Source of the DNA: Bacillus marasmi
Lineage (GTDB): Bacteria > Bacillota > Bacilli > Bacillales > Cytobacillaceae
Direction of reading: 5' to 3'
Assembly (NCBI RefSeq): GCF_902168435.1
Contig: NZ_LR656167.1
Coordinates: forward strand, 62,001-126,000
DNA length: 64,000 nt
Each line of letters begins with the position of its first letter. The first letter of the stretch is position 1. Under the pieces are notes generated by a model that was given only the letters and a program-made list of their open reading frames with translations, was not told the DNA's origin and ran no database searches. Shown here piece by piece: positions 8,254-16,086 of this stretch. The translations under genes and the position numbers were made by a program.

Positions 8254-8965
8254 CCGCTGCTCCTCCAAATTTATAGCCCATTCCAAATACCGTTAATATA
8301 TATTTTGGATCGCGTGGGTCTAGCTCTATTTTTTTACGTAGGTTTTTAATATGAGTATCAATACTTCGTTCATAACCTTCGTAGGACATTCCATCCTCTT
8401 GGATTTTTTCTAATAAATCCATGCGGCTGTATACGCGACCTGGGTACTTTGCCATATTGGATAACAGTTTATATTCGATTGGCGTGACATTCACAATTGT
8501 ATCCAGGAACAGGATTTCCTTTTTCGTTAAATCAAGAACTAGCTCGCCTTGGTTATAGGTTAAGATTTCAGCCTGTACCTCTGGGTTGGCTTGTCCATGT
8601 TTGTTCGCTCTTCTTAAGATCGCTTGAATTCTGACGACAACCTCTTTTGGACTAAAGGGCTTAGTGACATAATCATCGGCACCAATCACGATTCCGTTGA
8701 TACGATCGTCTTCGCCAGATTTTGCGGTTAGCATAAGGATGGGGACGTCTGATTCCTTGCGAAGCAGACGGCATATTTCCTCGCCAGAAATGTCAGGTAG
8801 CATTAAATCTAGGACAATTAAGTCAGGTTTGACGGTATCGGCTTTTCGAAGTGCGTCTAGTCCGTTATCCGATGTAACAACATGATAGCCTTCTTTTATT
8901 AAGTAAGCTTCTAGTACTTCGACAATCATTCTTTCGTCGTCTACTAGTAAGATGGTCGTTTCCAT
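8231..8965 (-). CDS. OmpR/PhoB family response regulator
   Basis: DNA-binding response regulator, 244 aa. Receiver domain about 1-120 with acidic pair Asp9/Asp10, phospho-acceptor Asp53 (VLDLMLPD) and Lys in VTKPFSPKE. Winged-helix domain about 135-235 (YKLLSNMAKYPGRVYSR, RSIDTHIKNLRKKIE). AAGGAGAG precedes the ATG. First gene of a two-gene operon with the kinase. Target genes cannot be told from the sequence. Confidence 0.94.
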   Translation of the reverse strand: METTILLVDDERMIVEVLEAYLIKEGYHVVTSDNGLDALRKADTVKPDLIVLDLMLPDISGEEICRLLRKESDVPILMLTAKSGEDDRINGIVIGADDYVTKPFSPKEVVVRIQAILRRANKHGQANPEVQAEILTYNQGELVLDLTKKEILFLDTIVNVTPIEYKLLSNMAKYPGRVYSRMDLLEKIQEDGMSYEGYERSIDTHIKNLRKKIELDPRDPKYILTVFGMGYKFGGAADAKNSSR

Positions 8966-9240
8966 GGTGATCTCTCCTTATACTACGTATCTTATCATTG
9001 GTGAAATGAGAAAAAGTAATCTTCATAACTTCCACATAAGTTCTACATAAGTTCTCCATACGTTATTTATATTATATAGTCAAGAGGAAGGCAGTTAAGG
9101 TCACAAAAAGTAAAAATTAACGAACATTGCCAACCTATTCATATTGTAAACAATCATTTTTGACTAAATTAGCTCAGGAAAACCTCCCTTTTACTATAAA
9201 TTGTATTAAAAGGTCAATAAACTCCCATATAAATGTAGAA

Positions 9241-9270
9241 AAGCTAGCCAAATCGGCTAGCTTCTTTTTT
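9241..9270. terminator. Hairpin terminator
   Basis: AAGCTAGCC/GGCTAGCTT stem (9241-9249 with 9255-9263) followed on the plus strand by CTTTTTT and on the minus strand by a weaker T-rich run. It probably ends the transporter transcript on the minus strand. Confidence 0.6.
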
Positions 9271-9275
9271 GCTTT

Positions 9276-9350
9276 AACGCAGCGGGGGACTGTCCCCCAC
9301 TGCACTGAAGCGTTACCGTGGTGGGGGACAGGCCCCCACTGCGGTAACGC
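9276..9350. repeat. Two palindromic GGGGGAC-core elements
   Basis: Copy 1 has core GGGGGACTGTCCCCC at 9284-9298 with weak AACGC/GCGTT outer arms. Copy 2 (9310-9350) has the variant core GTGGGGG-ACAGG-CCCCCAC and perfect outer arms GCGTTACCG/CGGTAACGC. Same family as the elements at 30981-31033 and 34565-34613. They lie directly after the stop codon of the minus-strand transporter gene. Confidence 0.8.
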
Positions 9351-9354
9351 GGTG

Positions 9355-10755
9355 CTAGATTAGAAACATGGCGACGATGGTGGTGACAACGAGGCCGATG
9401 GCGACGGGTTTAAGATTGCGTCGAGCTAATTCAAAGGCGTCAACATTACAGATTGCTGCTGCCGGAATTAGCGCCCACGGAACGAGGGTTCCACCGCCAA
9501 CCCAGATAGCTGCTATTTGCCCAAGTGCAGTAAGTGTAGCAGCACCTGCACCGATTGCTGTTGCAAATAGATTGGCAATAGAACCAGCTAAGGAAATACC
9601 AGAGAAGCCCGAGCCGTCTAACCCCGTAATCGCTCCAACTACAGTCAGTGTTACAGCACCTACTCCTTTGCTTAACGGAACAACATTTGCGAGGGCTAAG
9701 CCCAAATCATTAACGATACCCTGAGATCCTTTTGGGAGATAGTCACCAATAATTGTCGTAAAGCCTGAATCACCAAGATAGAAAAATGCGGCGATAGGAA
9801 TCACCGGACCGAATACTTTAAATCCAAATTGAAAACCATCAATTAAATAGGTTGTAGTTTTCTCTAAGCCTTGATGTTTATGGCTCGTTAGAGTAATGAT
9901 GAGCAGTATAATTATAGAAGTACCACCTACAAGTGCTGTTGCATCGCCACCTTGCAAATCAAACATAAACATCGCGACAACATCCAAGGCAAACAGCACG
10001 GGTATCATAAGTGCGAAAAATCGTTTTTGATTTAGTGATAATAATTTTTGACTTGCCTCTTCTTGTGGTTTTATTGGTAGAACGGATTCATGCGAGCTTA
10101 CTGCCAATTTACCTGATTTCATGTCTCTTTTTAAAAAATAAAATGCAGCAATGGTTGTAACAAGACCCATCACAATGACAAGTGGGATGCTGGCGCTGAT
10201 GACATCACCAACTGGAAGTCCAGCTGCATCTGCTGTCAGTTTCGGAGCTGCTTGAATAATGTAGTCACCTGAAAGGGCAATCCCATGTCCAAATAAATTC
10301 ATTGCCATTGCCACACCTAAAGCAGGTAAGCCAACTCGAACAGCAACTGGTAGTAAAACGGCTCCAAGTAAAGCAACGGCAGGTGAAGGCCAGAAAAACC
10401 ATGAAATGACCATCATCAAAATTCCTATCGTCCAATAAGCAAGGGCAGGAGTACGAATTATTTTCGTAAAAGGGGAAATCATCACATCATTGATACCCGT
10501 AGTTGTTAATGTTTTGCTCATGGCAACAATAATTGAAATTACGAGGATAGTTGATAGAAGTTCAGTAATGGCAAAAATAAAACTAGCAAAAATACTACTT
10601 ACCGAAGCACTTAGTGAACCGGTTGCGGTGATGGCGATTAAAAAGATGCCAACAATACAAACAATGCTGGTATCACGCCTCATCACCATAAACCCAATGA
10701 TAAAGACGATAAACGTCACGTAAATCCAGTGCAGGGCTGTCAAATCCACGCCCAT
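9355..10755 (-). CDS. Multi-pass transporter of the ion/carboxylate transporter superfamily
   Basis: 466-aa integral membrane protein with about 12 hydrophobic segments and glycine/alanine-rich stretches. It resembles GntP/CitMHS-type secondary carriers; the substrate cannot be assigned. A polar cytosolic loop lies at about 218-245. Start is ATG 10753-10755, 6 nt after GGAAGGAGAG; the longer open frame lacks a site. B. subtilis has a membrane protein gene (yhfA) in the hem-yhg neighbourhood that could be the counterpart, but I am not certain. Its 3' end abuts palindromic repeats. Confidence 0.7.
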   Translation of the reverse strand: MGVDLTALHWIYVTFIVFIIGFMVMRRDTSIVCIVGIFLIAITATGSLSASVSSIFASFIFAITELLSTILVISIIVAMSKTLTTTGINDVMISPFTKIIRTPALAYWTIGILMMVISWFFWPSPAVALLGAVLLPVAVRVGLPALGVAMAMNLFGHGIALSGDYIIQAAPKLTADAAGLPVGDVISASIPLVIVMGLVTTIAAFYFLKRDMKSGKLAVSSHESVLPIKPQEEASQKLLSLNQKRFFALMIPVLFALDVVAMFMFDLQGGDATALVGGTSIIILLIITLTSHKHQGLEKTTTYLIDGFQFGFKVFGPVIPIAAFFYLGDSGFTTIIGDYLPKGSQGIVNDLGLALANVVPLSKGVGAVTLTVVGAITGLDGSGFSGISLAGSIANLFATAIGAGAATLTALGQIAAIWVGGGTLVPWALIPAAAICNVDAFELARRNLKPVAIGLVVTTIVAMFLI

Positions 10756-10852
10756 AGTTTTCTCTCCTTCCAACATCCGGGCATGTAATTATCCGGATGT
10801 AATACAGAATATGATATCAAGGAGAAGTTGTGAGCGGTACATGTAAATGGCA

Positions 10853-10896
10853 CAAAAAAAAGAATAGGAAGTCATTTTCATGAGCATTCCCATTCT
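10853..10896 (-). terminator. Terminator of hmoB
   Basis: Imperfect stem AGAAT-A-GGAA / TTCC-C-ATTCT (10861-10870 with 10887-10896) followed on the minus strand by eight T residues. Confidence 0.75.
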
Positions 10897-10905
10897 TCCA
10901 CGAAA

Positions 10906-11421
10906 TCATCCTTCTTCAGGAACGTAATACTTTGTCACGTAGGAAGAGCCAGAGAAAATCTTTTTCGGGGATCCACTCTCAGCAGCACCGCTGGGAGAAG
11001 GTTTTCCGTGTGCTTGCCCAAATGCTTCAGATTTTTTCCACCCTTCAAAACGTGATTCATCCTCCCAGAGCGTTACGATTACATATGTTTCAGAACTTAA
11101 TGGTCGCAATACTCGAATCCCTACAAAACCAGGCATTTTTTCAATGGAACGGTTTCTGTTTTTAAAACGATGTTCAAATAATGCTCGACCTTCCTCGGAA
11201 ACCGGAATATTATTCATTACGATAAATCGAGCAGTGCCAAAATCCCCAACGGAGTCAAGGACTTCATATTTTCGTGGTTCTTTGAAAATAGTATCACCAG
11301 CGGTCTCGTGCAGTAGGAGTGCCTGATCTTCATAAACCATCAGCAGCATCGTTTCACTCGGATGATTGTTTTTGATTTTAAACAAATAATCGTAGGTTCC
11401 ACTTGTCATATATACATTCAT
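10906..11421 (-). CDS. hmoB: Heme-degrading monooxygenase HmoB
   Basis: 171-aa protein with a C-terminal antibiotic-biosynthesis-monooxygenase (ferredoxin-like) domain at about 60-160 (ARFIVMNNIPVSEEGRALFE, MPGFVGIRVLRP, VIVTLWEDESRFEGWKKS). In B. subtilis HmoB opens heme with oxygen to release iron. Start ATG 11419-11421 follows GAGGTGAG; a TTG one codon upstream is less likely. Divergent from hemE, the same relation as in B. subtilis, which places heme breakdown next to heme synthesis. Strong family match over the full length. Confidence 0.92.
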   Translation of the reverse strand: MNVYMTSGTYDYLFKIKNNHPSETMLLMVYEDQALLLHETAGDTIFKEPRKYEVLDSVGDFGTARFIVMNNIPVSEEGRALFEHRFKNRNRSIEKMPGFVGIRVLRPLSSETYVIVTLWEDESRFEGWKKSEAFGQAHGKPSPSGAAESGSPKKIFSGSSYVTKYYVPEEG

Positions 11422-11549
11422 CAAAGCTCACCTCAGCTTTATATTTGGTCATTCCTCTATATAAAATTCAAGATAATAATAGCCAATCCTGCAAAAATCA
11501 ATAACTATTACACATTAAAATTGTGTGAAAATCGTCAATTTATCGACAT

Positions 11550-11577
11550 TTGAAAGCGTCATCTATACAACTATAAA
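11550..11577 (+). promoter_or_regulatory. Promoter of the hemE operon
   Basis: TTGAAA, 16-nt spacer, TATAAA. Transcription would start near 11584, leaving a leader of about 100 nt that contains the 18-bp palindrome at 11632. Confidence 0.5.
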
Positions 11578-11631
11578 AGAAAAGGATATATTGGAAACAG
11601 TTATGTCTTCGATAACCCTAGTTTTTTTTGA

Positions 11632-11649
11632 TTTTAGTATATACTAAAA
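11632..11649. promoter_or_regulatory. Perfect 18-bp palindrome in the hemE leader
   Basis: TTTTAGTATATACTAAAA is fully self-complementary and lies 33 nt upstream of the hemE start, downstream of the likely promoter. It looks like an operator for a dimeric repressor (roadblock position). I do not recognise the regulator; it does not match Fur or PerR boxes. Confidence 0.5.
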
Positions 11650-11681
11650 ATAAGAACCAGTTAGTTTTGAAAGGTGGATAT

Positions 11682-12734
11682 ATGTTCATGACGAAAGTGA
11701 TCAACGAAACATTTTTAAAAGCAGCTAGAGGCGAAAAAACAGATTATGTTCCGGTATGGTATATGCGTCAAGCCGGTCGTTCACAGCCGGAATACCGTGC
11801 AATTAAAGAAAAATATTCCTTATTTGAAATCACTCATCAGCCTGAATTATGTGCGTACGTTACACGCCTTCCGGTTGAAAATTATAATGTAGATGCTGCA
11901 ATTCTATATAAAGATATTATGACTCCGCTACCGGCAATTGGTGTGGATGTTGACATAAAATCAGGAATTGGTCCGGTTATCACAAATCCAATCACATCTT
12001 TAGCGGATGTTGAGAAACTTGGAGAAATACATCCAGAGGAAGATCTTCCTTACGTGTTTGAAACAATCCGTATTTTAACACAAGAACAATTGTCAGTACC
12101 TCTAATCGGTTTTGCTGGTGCACCATTCACTCTAGCTAGCTACATGATTGAAGGCGGTCCTTCTAAAAACTACAATAAAACTAAAGCGTTTATGTATACA
12201 GAGCCAAAAGCATGGTTTGCGTTAATGGACAAGCTTGGTGAGACAACGATTACTTATGTAAAATCACAAATTAAAGCTGGTGCTAAAGCAGTTCAAATTT
12301 TTGATTCATGGGTAGGGGCTTTAAACGTTGAAGATTATCGTTACTTCATTAAACCAGTGATGACAAAAATCTTCTCAGAATTAAGAGCTGAAGGTGTACC
12401 ATTAATTATGTTTGGTGTTGGCGCTAGTCATTTAGCTCTTGAGTGGAACGACCTACCATTAGATGTAGTTGGTTTAGATTGGCGCTTACCAATCGAACAA
12501 GCTCGTTCAATGGGAATCAATAAAACAGTTCAAGGAAATTTAGACCCGGCAATTTTACTTGCTCCATGGGAAGTAATTGAAGAAAAAGCTAAGGCAATTT
12601 TAGATCAAGGAATGGCTCAACCAGGATATATTTTCAATCTTGGTCATGGTGTTTTCCCACAGGTGAACCCAGATACTTTAAAACGACTTACTACCTTTAT
12701 TCATGAGTATTCTGCATCAAAGTTACAAGGTTAA
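11682..12734 (+). CDS. hemE: Uroporphyrinogen decarboxylase
   Basis: Cytosolic enzyme that decarboxylates uroporphyrinogen III to coproporphyrinogen III. 350 aa, near-complete similarity to Bacillus HemE. Hallmark [14 protein letters not shown] is seen at about 21-34, then [30 protein letters not shown] and FNLGHGV near the C-terminus. ATG 11682 sits 4 nt after AGGTGG; ATG 11688 (10 nt) is an alternative. N-terminal alignment with B. subtilis favours 11682. First gene of hemE-hemH-hemY, but separated from hemH by a structured terminator. Confidence 0.96.
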   Translation: MFMTKVINETFLKAARGEKTDYVPVWYMRQAGRSQPEYRAIKEKYSLFEITHQPELCAYVTRLPVENYNVDAAILYKDIMTPLPAIGVDVDIKSGIGPVITNPITSLADVEKLGEIHPEEDLPYVFETIRILTQEQLSVPLIGFAGAPFTLASYMIEGGPSKNYNKTKAFMYTEPKAWFALMDKLGETTITYVKSQIKAGAKAVQIFDSWVGALNVEDYRYFIKPVMTKIFSELRAEGVPLIMFGVGASHLALEWNDLPLDVVGLDWRLPIEQARSMGINKTVQGNLDPAILLAPWEVIEEKAKAILDQGMAQPGYIFNLGHGVFPQVNPDTLKRLTTFIHEYSASKLQG

Positions 12735-12762
12735 TTACTACAACTAAAAGTATTTTAAAGAG

Positions 12763-12833
12763 AAAGCCCCCTAGGTTCCTAAGTGTATTTCCTCCAACTG
12801 GAGGAGTCTTAGCTACTTTTCGGGGCTTCTTTT
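12763..12833 (+). terminator. Three-tier hairpin terminator between hemE and hemH
   Basis: Nested stems in register: AAGCCCC/GGGGCTT outside, CTAAG/CTTAG in the middle, CCTCC/GGAGG inside, followed by TCTTTTC. It would stop or attenuate transcription from hemE before hemH, unlike a simple hemEHY operon. Confidence 0.65.
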
Positions 12834-12918
12834 CAATAAAAAGCTTTTTTGTTGCTAAAATTGATACTTTTTTGGGAAAATACACAGGAAGATAAAAGTA
12901 TAGAATAGGTGGAGACAA

Positions 12919-13854
12919 ATGCAAAAAAAGAAAATGGGACTTCTAGTAATGGCCTATGGGACACCAACTAAAGAAGAGGACATCGAACGTTATTACACAC
13001 ATATCCGCCATGGTCGGAAACCTACCCCTGAAATGCTAGAGGATTTAAAAAACCGTTATGAAGCGATTGGTGGTATTTCACCATTGGCTAAAATTACCCT
13101 AGATCAGGCCGAAAAGCTTGAACAGCATTTAAACAGTGTTCAGGACGAAATAGAATTTAAGATGTACCTTGGACTTAAACATATAGAGCCTTTTATTGAA
13201 GACGCCGTGAAAGCGATGCATGATGATGGTATCGAAGAAGCAGTCAGCATTGTACTGGCTCCGCATTTTTCTACCTTTAGCATAAAAACTTACAATGGAC
13301 GAGTACAGGAAGAAGCGGCAAAGCTTGGCGGTCCGACGTTTACCTGTGTAGAAAGCTGGTATCAAGAGCCTAAGTTTATTCAATATTGGGCAAAACAGGT
13401 TCGGGATACATATGACAAAATGCCAGAAAATGAAAGACAGAACGCGATGTTAATAGTATCAGCACATAGCCTCCCTGCAAGAATTGTACAAATGGGTGAT
13501 CCATACCCAGATCAGCTTCAAGAAACTGCAGATTTAATTGCAAAGGAAGCGGGGATTGAAAAATTTGCAGTCGGTTGGCAAAGTGCAGGAAACACTCCTG
13601 AGCCCTGGCTTGGACCAGACGTGCAGGACTTAACAGCAGACTTGTTTGAAGAAGCAGGCTATAAGGCGTTTGTCTACACACCAGTCGGATTTGTTGCTGA
13701 TCATTTAGAGGTGCTTTATGACAATGATACAGAATGTAAAGCAGTAACAGACAGAGTGGGAGCAAGCTACTATCGACCAGAAATGCCAAACTCAAAACCA
13801 GAATTTATAGATGCAATGGCAACCGTCGTCTTGAAAAAATTATCAGTTCTCTAG
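12919..13854 (+). CDS. hemH: Coproporphyrin ferrochelatase
   Basis: Inserts iron into coproporphyrin III in the Gram-positive heme branch (also called CpfC). 311 aa, the usual length. The metal-binding pair His183 (SAHSLPARI) and Glu264 ([10 protein letters not shown]) match the B. subtilis enzyme positions exactly. AGGTGGAG precedes ATG 12919. Soluble monomer expected. Followed after 28 nt by hemY. Confidence 0.97.
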   Translation: MQKKKMGLLVMAYGTPTKEEDIERYYTHIRHGRKPTPEMLEDLKNRYEAIGGISPLAKITLDQAEKLEQHLNSVQDEIEFKMYLGLKHIEPFIEDAVKAMHDDGIEEAVSIVLAPHFSTFSIKTYNGRVQEEAAKLGGPTFTCVESWYQEPKFIQYWAKQVRDTYDKMPENERQNAMLIVSAHSLPARIVQMGDPYPDQLQETADLIAKEAGIEKFAVGWQSAGNTPEPWLGPDVQDLTADLFEEAGYKAFVYTPVGFVADHLEVLYDNDTECKAVTDRVGASYYRPEMPNSKPEFIDAMATVVLKKLSVL

Positions 13855-13882
13855 TGAATAAACCGAAAAGAAGGGTTTTACC

Positions 13883-15298
13883 ATGTTAGAAAAGAAACAG
13901 AGGGTAGTGATTATTGGGGGAGGAATTACCGGTCTTGCAACGGCGTACTATTTGCAACAGCAAGCGATTCAACAAAACCTACCCTTTGAAGTGAAGTTAA
14001 TTGAAGCATCGCATCGTCTTGGGGGTAAGATGCAAACGGTTGTTCAAGATGGTTATGTGATTGAAAGAGGTCCGGACTCGTTCCTTGAGCGAAAGCATAG
14101 TGCCATGCGCCTAGCTAAAGAAGTAGGACTTGATAATAAGCTTGTGAACAATACCGCAGGTCAGTCGTTCATACTTGCAAATGGACGTCTTTATCCGATG
14201 CCTGGCGGTTCGATTATGGGTATTCCAACAGAAGTAGGACCATTTATTACAACTCATTTATTTTCTGTGACTGGAAAAATGAGGGCTGCTGCAGATTTAA
14301 TTATACCGCGCTCTAGAGGTAAAGAAGATCAGTCGCTTGGACATTTTTTTCGCCGCCGCTTAGGTGACGAAGTCTTAGAGAATCTTATTGAACCATTGTT
14401 GTCTGGAATTTATGCTGGGGATATTGATCAATTAAGCCTACAATCAACCTTTCCACAGTTTTATCAGGTAGAGCAAAAATATCGCAGTTTAATTTTAGGA
14501 ATGAGAAAATCGACACCGACGAAGCCGAAAATCTCAGCAAGCTCGGAAAAGAAAAAAGGACAGTTTTTAACCGTATCAACTGGATTGCAATCCTTCGTCG
14601 AAGCGATTGAAGCTAAGCTTCAGCCGCAATCGGTTATTAAAGGTTATCGGGTGGAATCAGTTCGAAGGGTTGGCAAAGAGTACGAGCTTGAGTTGAATAG
14701 CCGAGAAAGAATTATCGCTGATAGCGTTGTCGTTGCTGTCCCGCATTATGTGGCAGCGTCAATTTTTTCACAATATGATTACTTTTCGGTATTTAAAGAG
14801 GTGCCAGCAACTTCTGTAGCTACAGTCGCACTTGCTTTTTCAAAATCAGCTATTAAAAAAGACATTGATGGAACAGGCTTTGTTGTTTCAAGGAATAGCG
14901 ACTTCTCTATTACGGCTTGTACCTGGACTCATAAAAAATGGCCGCACAGCACGCCTGATGGAAAGGTGTTGCTCCGCTGCTATGTAGGCCGTCCAGGACA
15001 TGAAACGATTGTCGACCTTTCTGACGATGAGATTATTAATATTGTTTTGGATGATTTGAAAAAAACGATGGATATTACAGAGAAACCGGAATTGTCGGTT
15101 GTAACACGTTGGAAGGATTCCATGCCGCAATATACTGTAGGTCACCAGTCAAGACTAGAGACTGTTACAAATCGGGTAGCTGAGGATTTACCAGGAGTAT
15201 TTTTAGCTGGAAGCTCATATCGCGGAATTGGAGTCCCTGACTGTATTGACCAAGCCGAGGAAACAGTAAAAAAAGTATTGAAGTATTTAGATAAATAA
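13883..15298 (+). CDS. hemY: Coproporphyrinogen III oxidase (HemY/CgoX)
   Basis: FAD enzyme oxidising coproporphyrinogen III to coproporphyrin III with oxygen, the step before HemH. 471 aa. N-terminal dinucleotide-binding motif VVIIGGGITGLATAYYL at about 8-24, then ERGPDSFL. The C-terminal flavin motif region (LAGSSYRGIGVPDCIDQAEETV) is intact. Membrane-peripheral in the family. AAGAAGGG precedes ATG. Ends in a strong terminator. Confidence 0.96.
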   Translation: MLEKKQRVVIIGGGITGLATAYYLQQQAIQQNLPFEVKLIEASHRLGGKMQTVVQDGYVIERGPDSFLERKHSAMRLAKEVGLDNKLVNNTAGQSFILANGRLYPMPGGSIMGIPTEVGPFITTHLFSVTGKMRAAADLIIPRSRGKEDQSLGHFFRRRLGDEVLENLIEPLLSGIYAGDIDQLSLQSTFPQFYQVEQKYRSLILGMRKSTPTKPKISASSEKKKGQFLTVSTGLQSFVEAIEAKLQPQSVIKGYRVESVRRVGKEYELELNSRERIIADSVVVAVPHYVAASIFSQYDYFSVFKEVPATSVATVALAFSKSAIKKDIDGTGFVVSRNSDFSITACTWTHKKWPHSTPDGKVLLRCYVGRPGHETIVDLSDDEIINIVLDDLKKTMDITEKPELSVVTRWKDSMPQYTVGHQSRLETVTNRVAEDLPGVFLAGSSYRGIGVPDCIDQAEETVKKVLKYLDK

Positions 15299-15300
15299 CA

Positions 15301-15330
15301 AAAAAGCAGCTGTTTTCAGTTGCTTTTTTG
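15301..15330 (+). terminator. Terminator of hemHY
   Basis: 12-bp stem AAAAAGCAGCTG/CAGTTGCTTTTT (one G-T pair) with TTTT loop and a trailing T. Confidence 0.85.
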
Positions 15331-15347
15331 TTAGTAAAATATTTTTC

Positions 15348-15415
15348 TTGTTTTTATCAAGCAGGTCTGATAAATTAATAACGTACTAAATGACTAAAAA
15401 GGTCATTCAGTCATT
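15348..15415 (+). promoter_or_regulatory. yhgD promoter with TetR-type operator
   Basis: TTGTTT, 17 nt, TAAATT (15348-15376), then AATGAC at 15389, GTCATT at 15402 and GTCATT at 15410. The last two form a direct repeat of 8-bp period. The same layout (AATGAC ... GTCAGT NN GTCACT) occurs before yhgE, which points to autoregulation by YhgD. Confidence 0.6.
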
Positions 15416-15435
15416 TTGAGAGGAGGCGATGTTGG

Positions 15436-16008
15436 TTGGTGATAGATCGAAAACAGATGATTATCGAAGCTGCAACTAAATCATTCTCTTTATTTGGCTA
15501 TAAAGCAACAACGATGGATCAAGTCGCGAAATTAGCTAATGTTGGTAAAGGGACAATTTATACCTTTTTTAAAAATAAAGAAGAATTGTTTGATGAAATC
15601 ATGCTCAGTTTAATGAAGGAAATGAAGGTAGCAGCGGCGGAAACAATCGATAGTTCACTAAAATTTCATGAAAATCTCCATCGTGCTCTATTTAAAATGA
15701 TTGAATTTCGCAATCAACACCAATTGATGATTAAACTATTTCAGGAAGAAAGAGAGATGGGAACGCCGGCAGTTCAAGAGATGATTGAAAAGGTAGAGCA
15801 AACGATAATCAGTTATATGAAAGAAAAGCTGATCATGGGCATTGAAAAGGGTGATATTGCCAAATGTGATCCTGAGCTGACTGCTTTTATTATGATTAAA
15901 CTCTATATATCGCTCATATTTGATTGGGAAAAAAAGCATTCACCTTTATCGAAGGAAGAAATCGGCTCATTATTTGAACGATTTATTGTAAAAGGATTAT
16001 CGATTTAG
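15436..16008 (+). CDS. yhgD: TetR/AcrR family regulator (YhgD-like)
   Basis: 190-aa TetR repressor. N-terminal HTH at about 8-55 (IIEAATKSFSLFGYKATTMD, ANVGKGTIYTFFKNKEELF), C-terminal helical ligand domain. TTG 15436 lies 9 nt after AGGAGG; an adjacent GTG is the alternative. Positioned directly before yhgE, as in B. subtilis. Shared operator half-sites before both genes support local control of yhgE. Ligand unknown. Confidence 0.9.
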   Translation: MVIDRKQMIIEAATKSFSLFGYKATTMDQVAKLANVGKGTIYTFFKNKEELFDEIMLSLMKEMKVAAAETIDSSLKFHENLHRALFKMIEFRNQHQLMIKLFQEEREMGTPAVQEMIEKVEQTIISYMKEKLIMGIEKGDIAKCDPELTAFIMIKLYISLIFDWEKKHSPLSKEEIGSLFERFIVKGLSI

Positions 16009-16031
16009 ATAATCCTCATTTTTACGAATTA

Positions 16032-16066
16032 AATGACCAATTGAGAAAAGCGGTCAGTTCGTCACT
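16032..16066 (+). promoter_or_regulatory. YhgD-type operator before yhgE
   Basis: AATGAC at 16032, GTCAGT at 16053 and GTCACT at 16061. The two right-hand hexamers have the same 8-bp period as in the yhgD promoter. Confidence 0.5.
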
Positions 16067-16086
16067 ATAAATAAGGAGTGTGAAGT

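Larger units (their letters stand above)
8966..9354. other. Intergenic region between response regulator and transporter genes
   Basis: 389 bp. It holds the (unresolved) promoter region of the two-component operon, a hairpin at 9241-9270 and two GGGGGAC-type palindromic elements at 9276-9350. Short open frames here have no ribosome site or recognisable product. Confidence 0.6.

Noticed and set aside
9127-9363. 78-codon plus-strand open frame
   Set aside because: It has no ribosome binding site and runs through a terminator hairpin and palindromic repeats; its sequence is explained by those elements.
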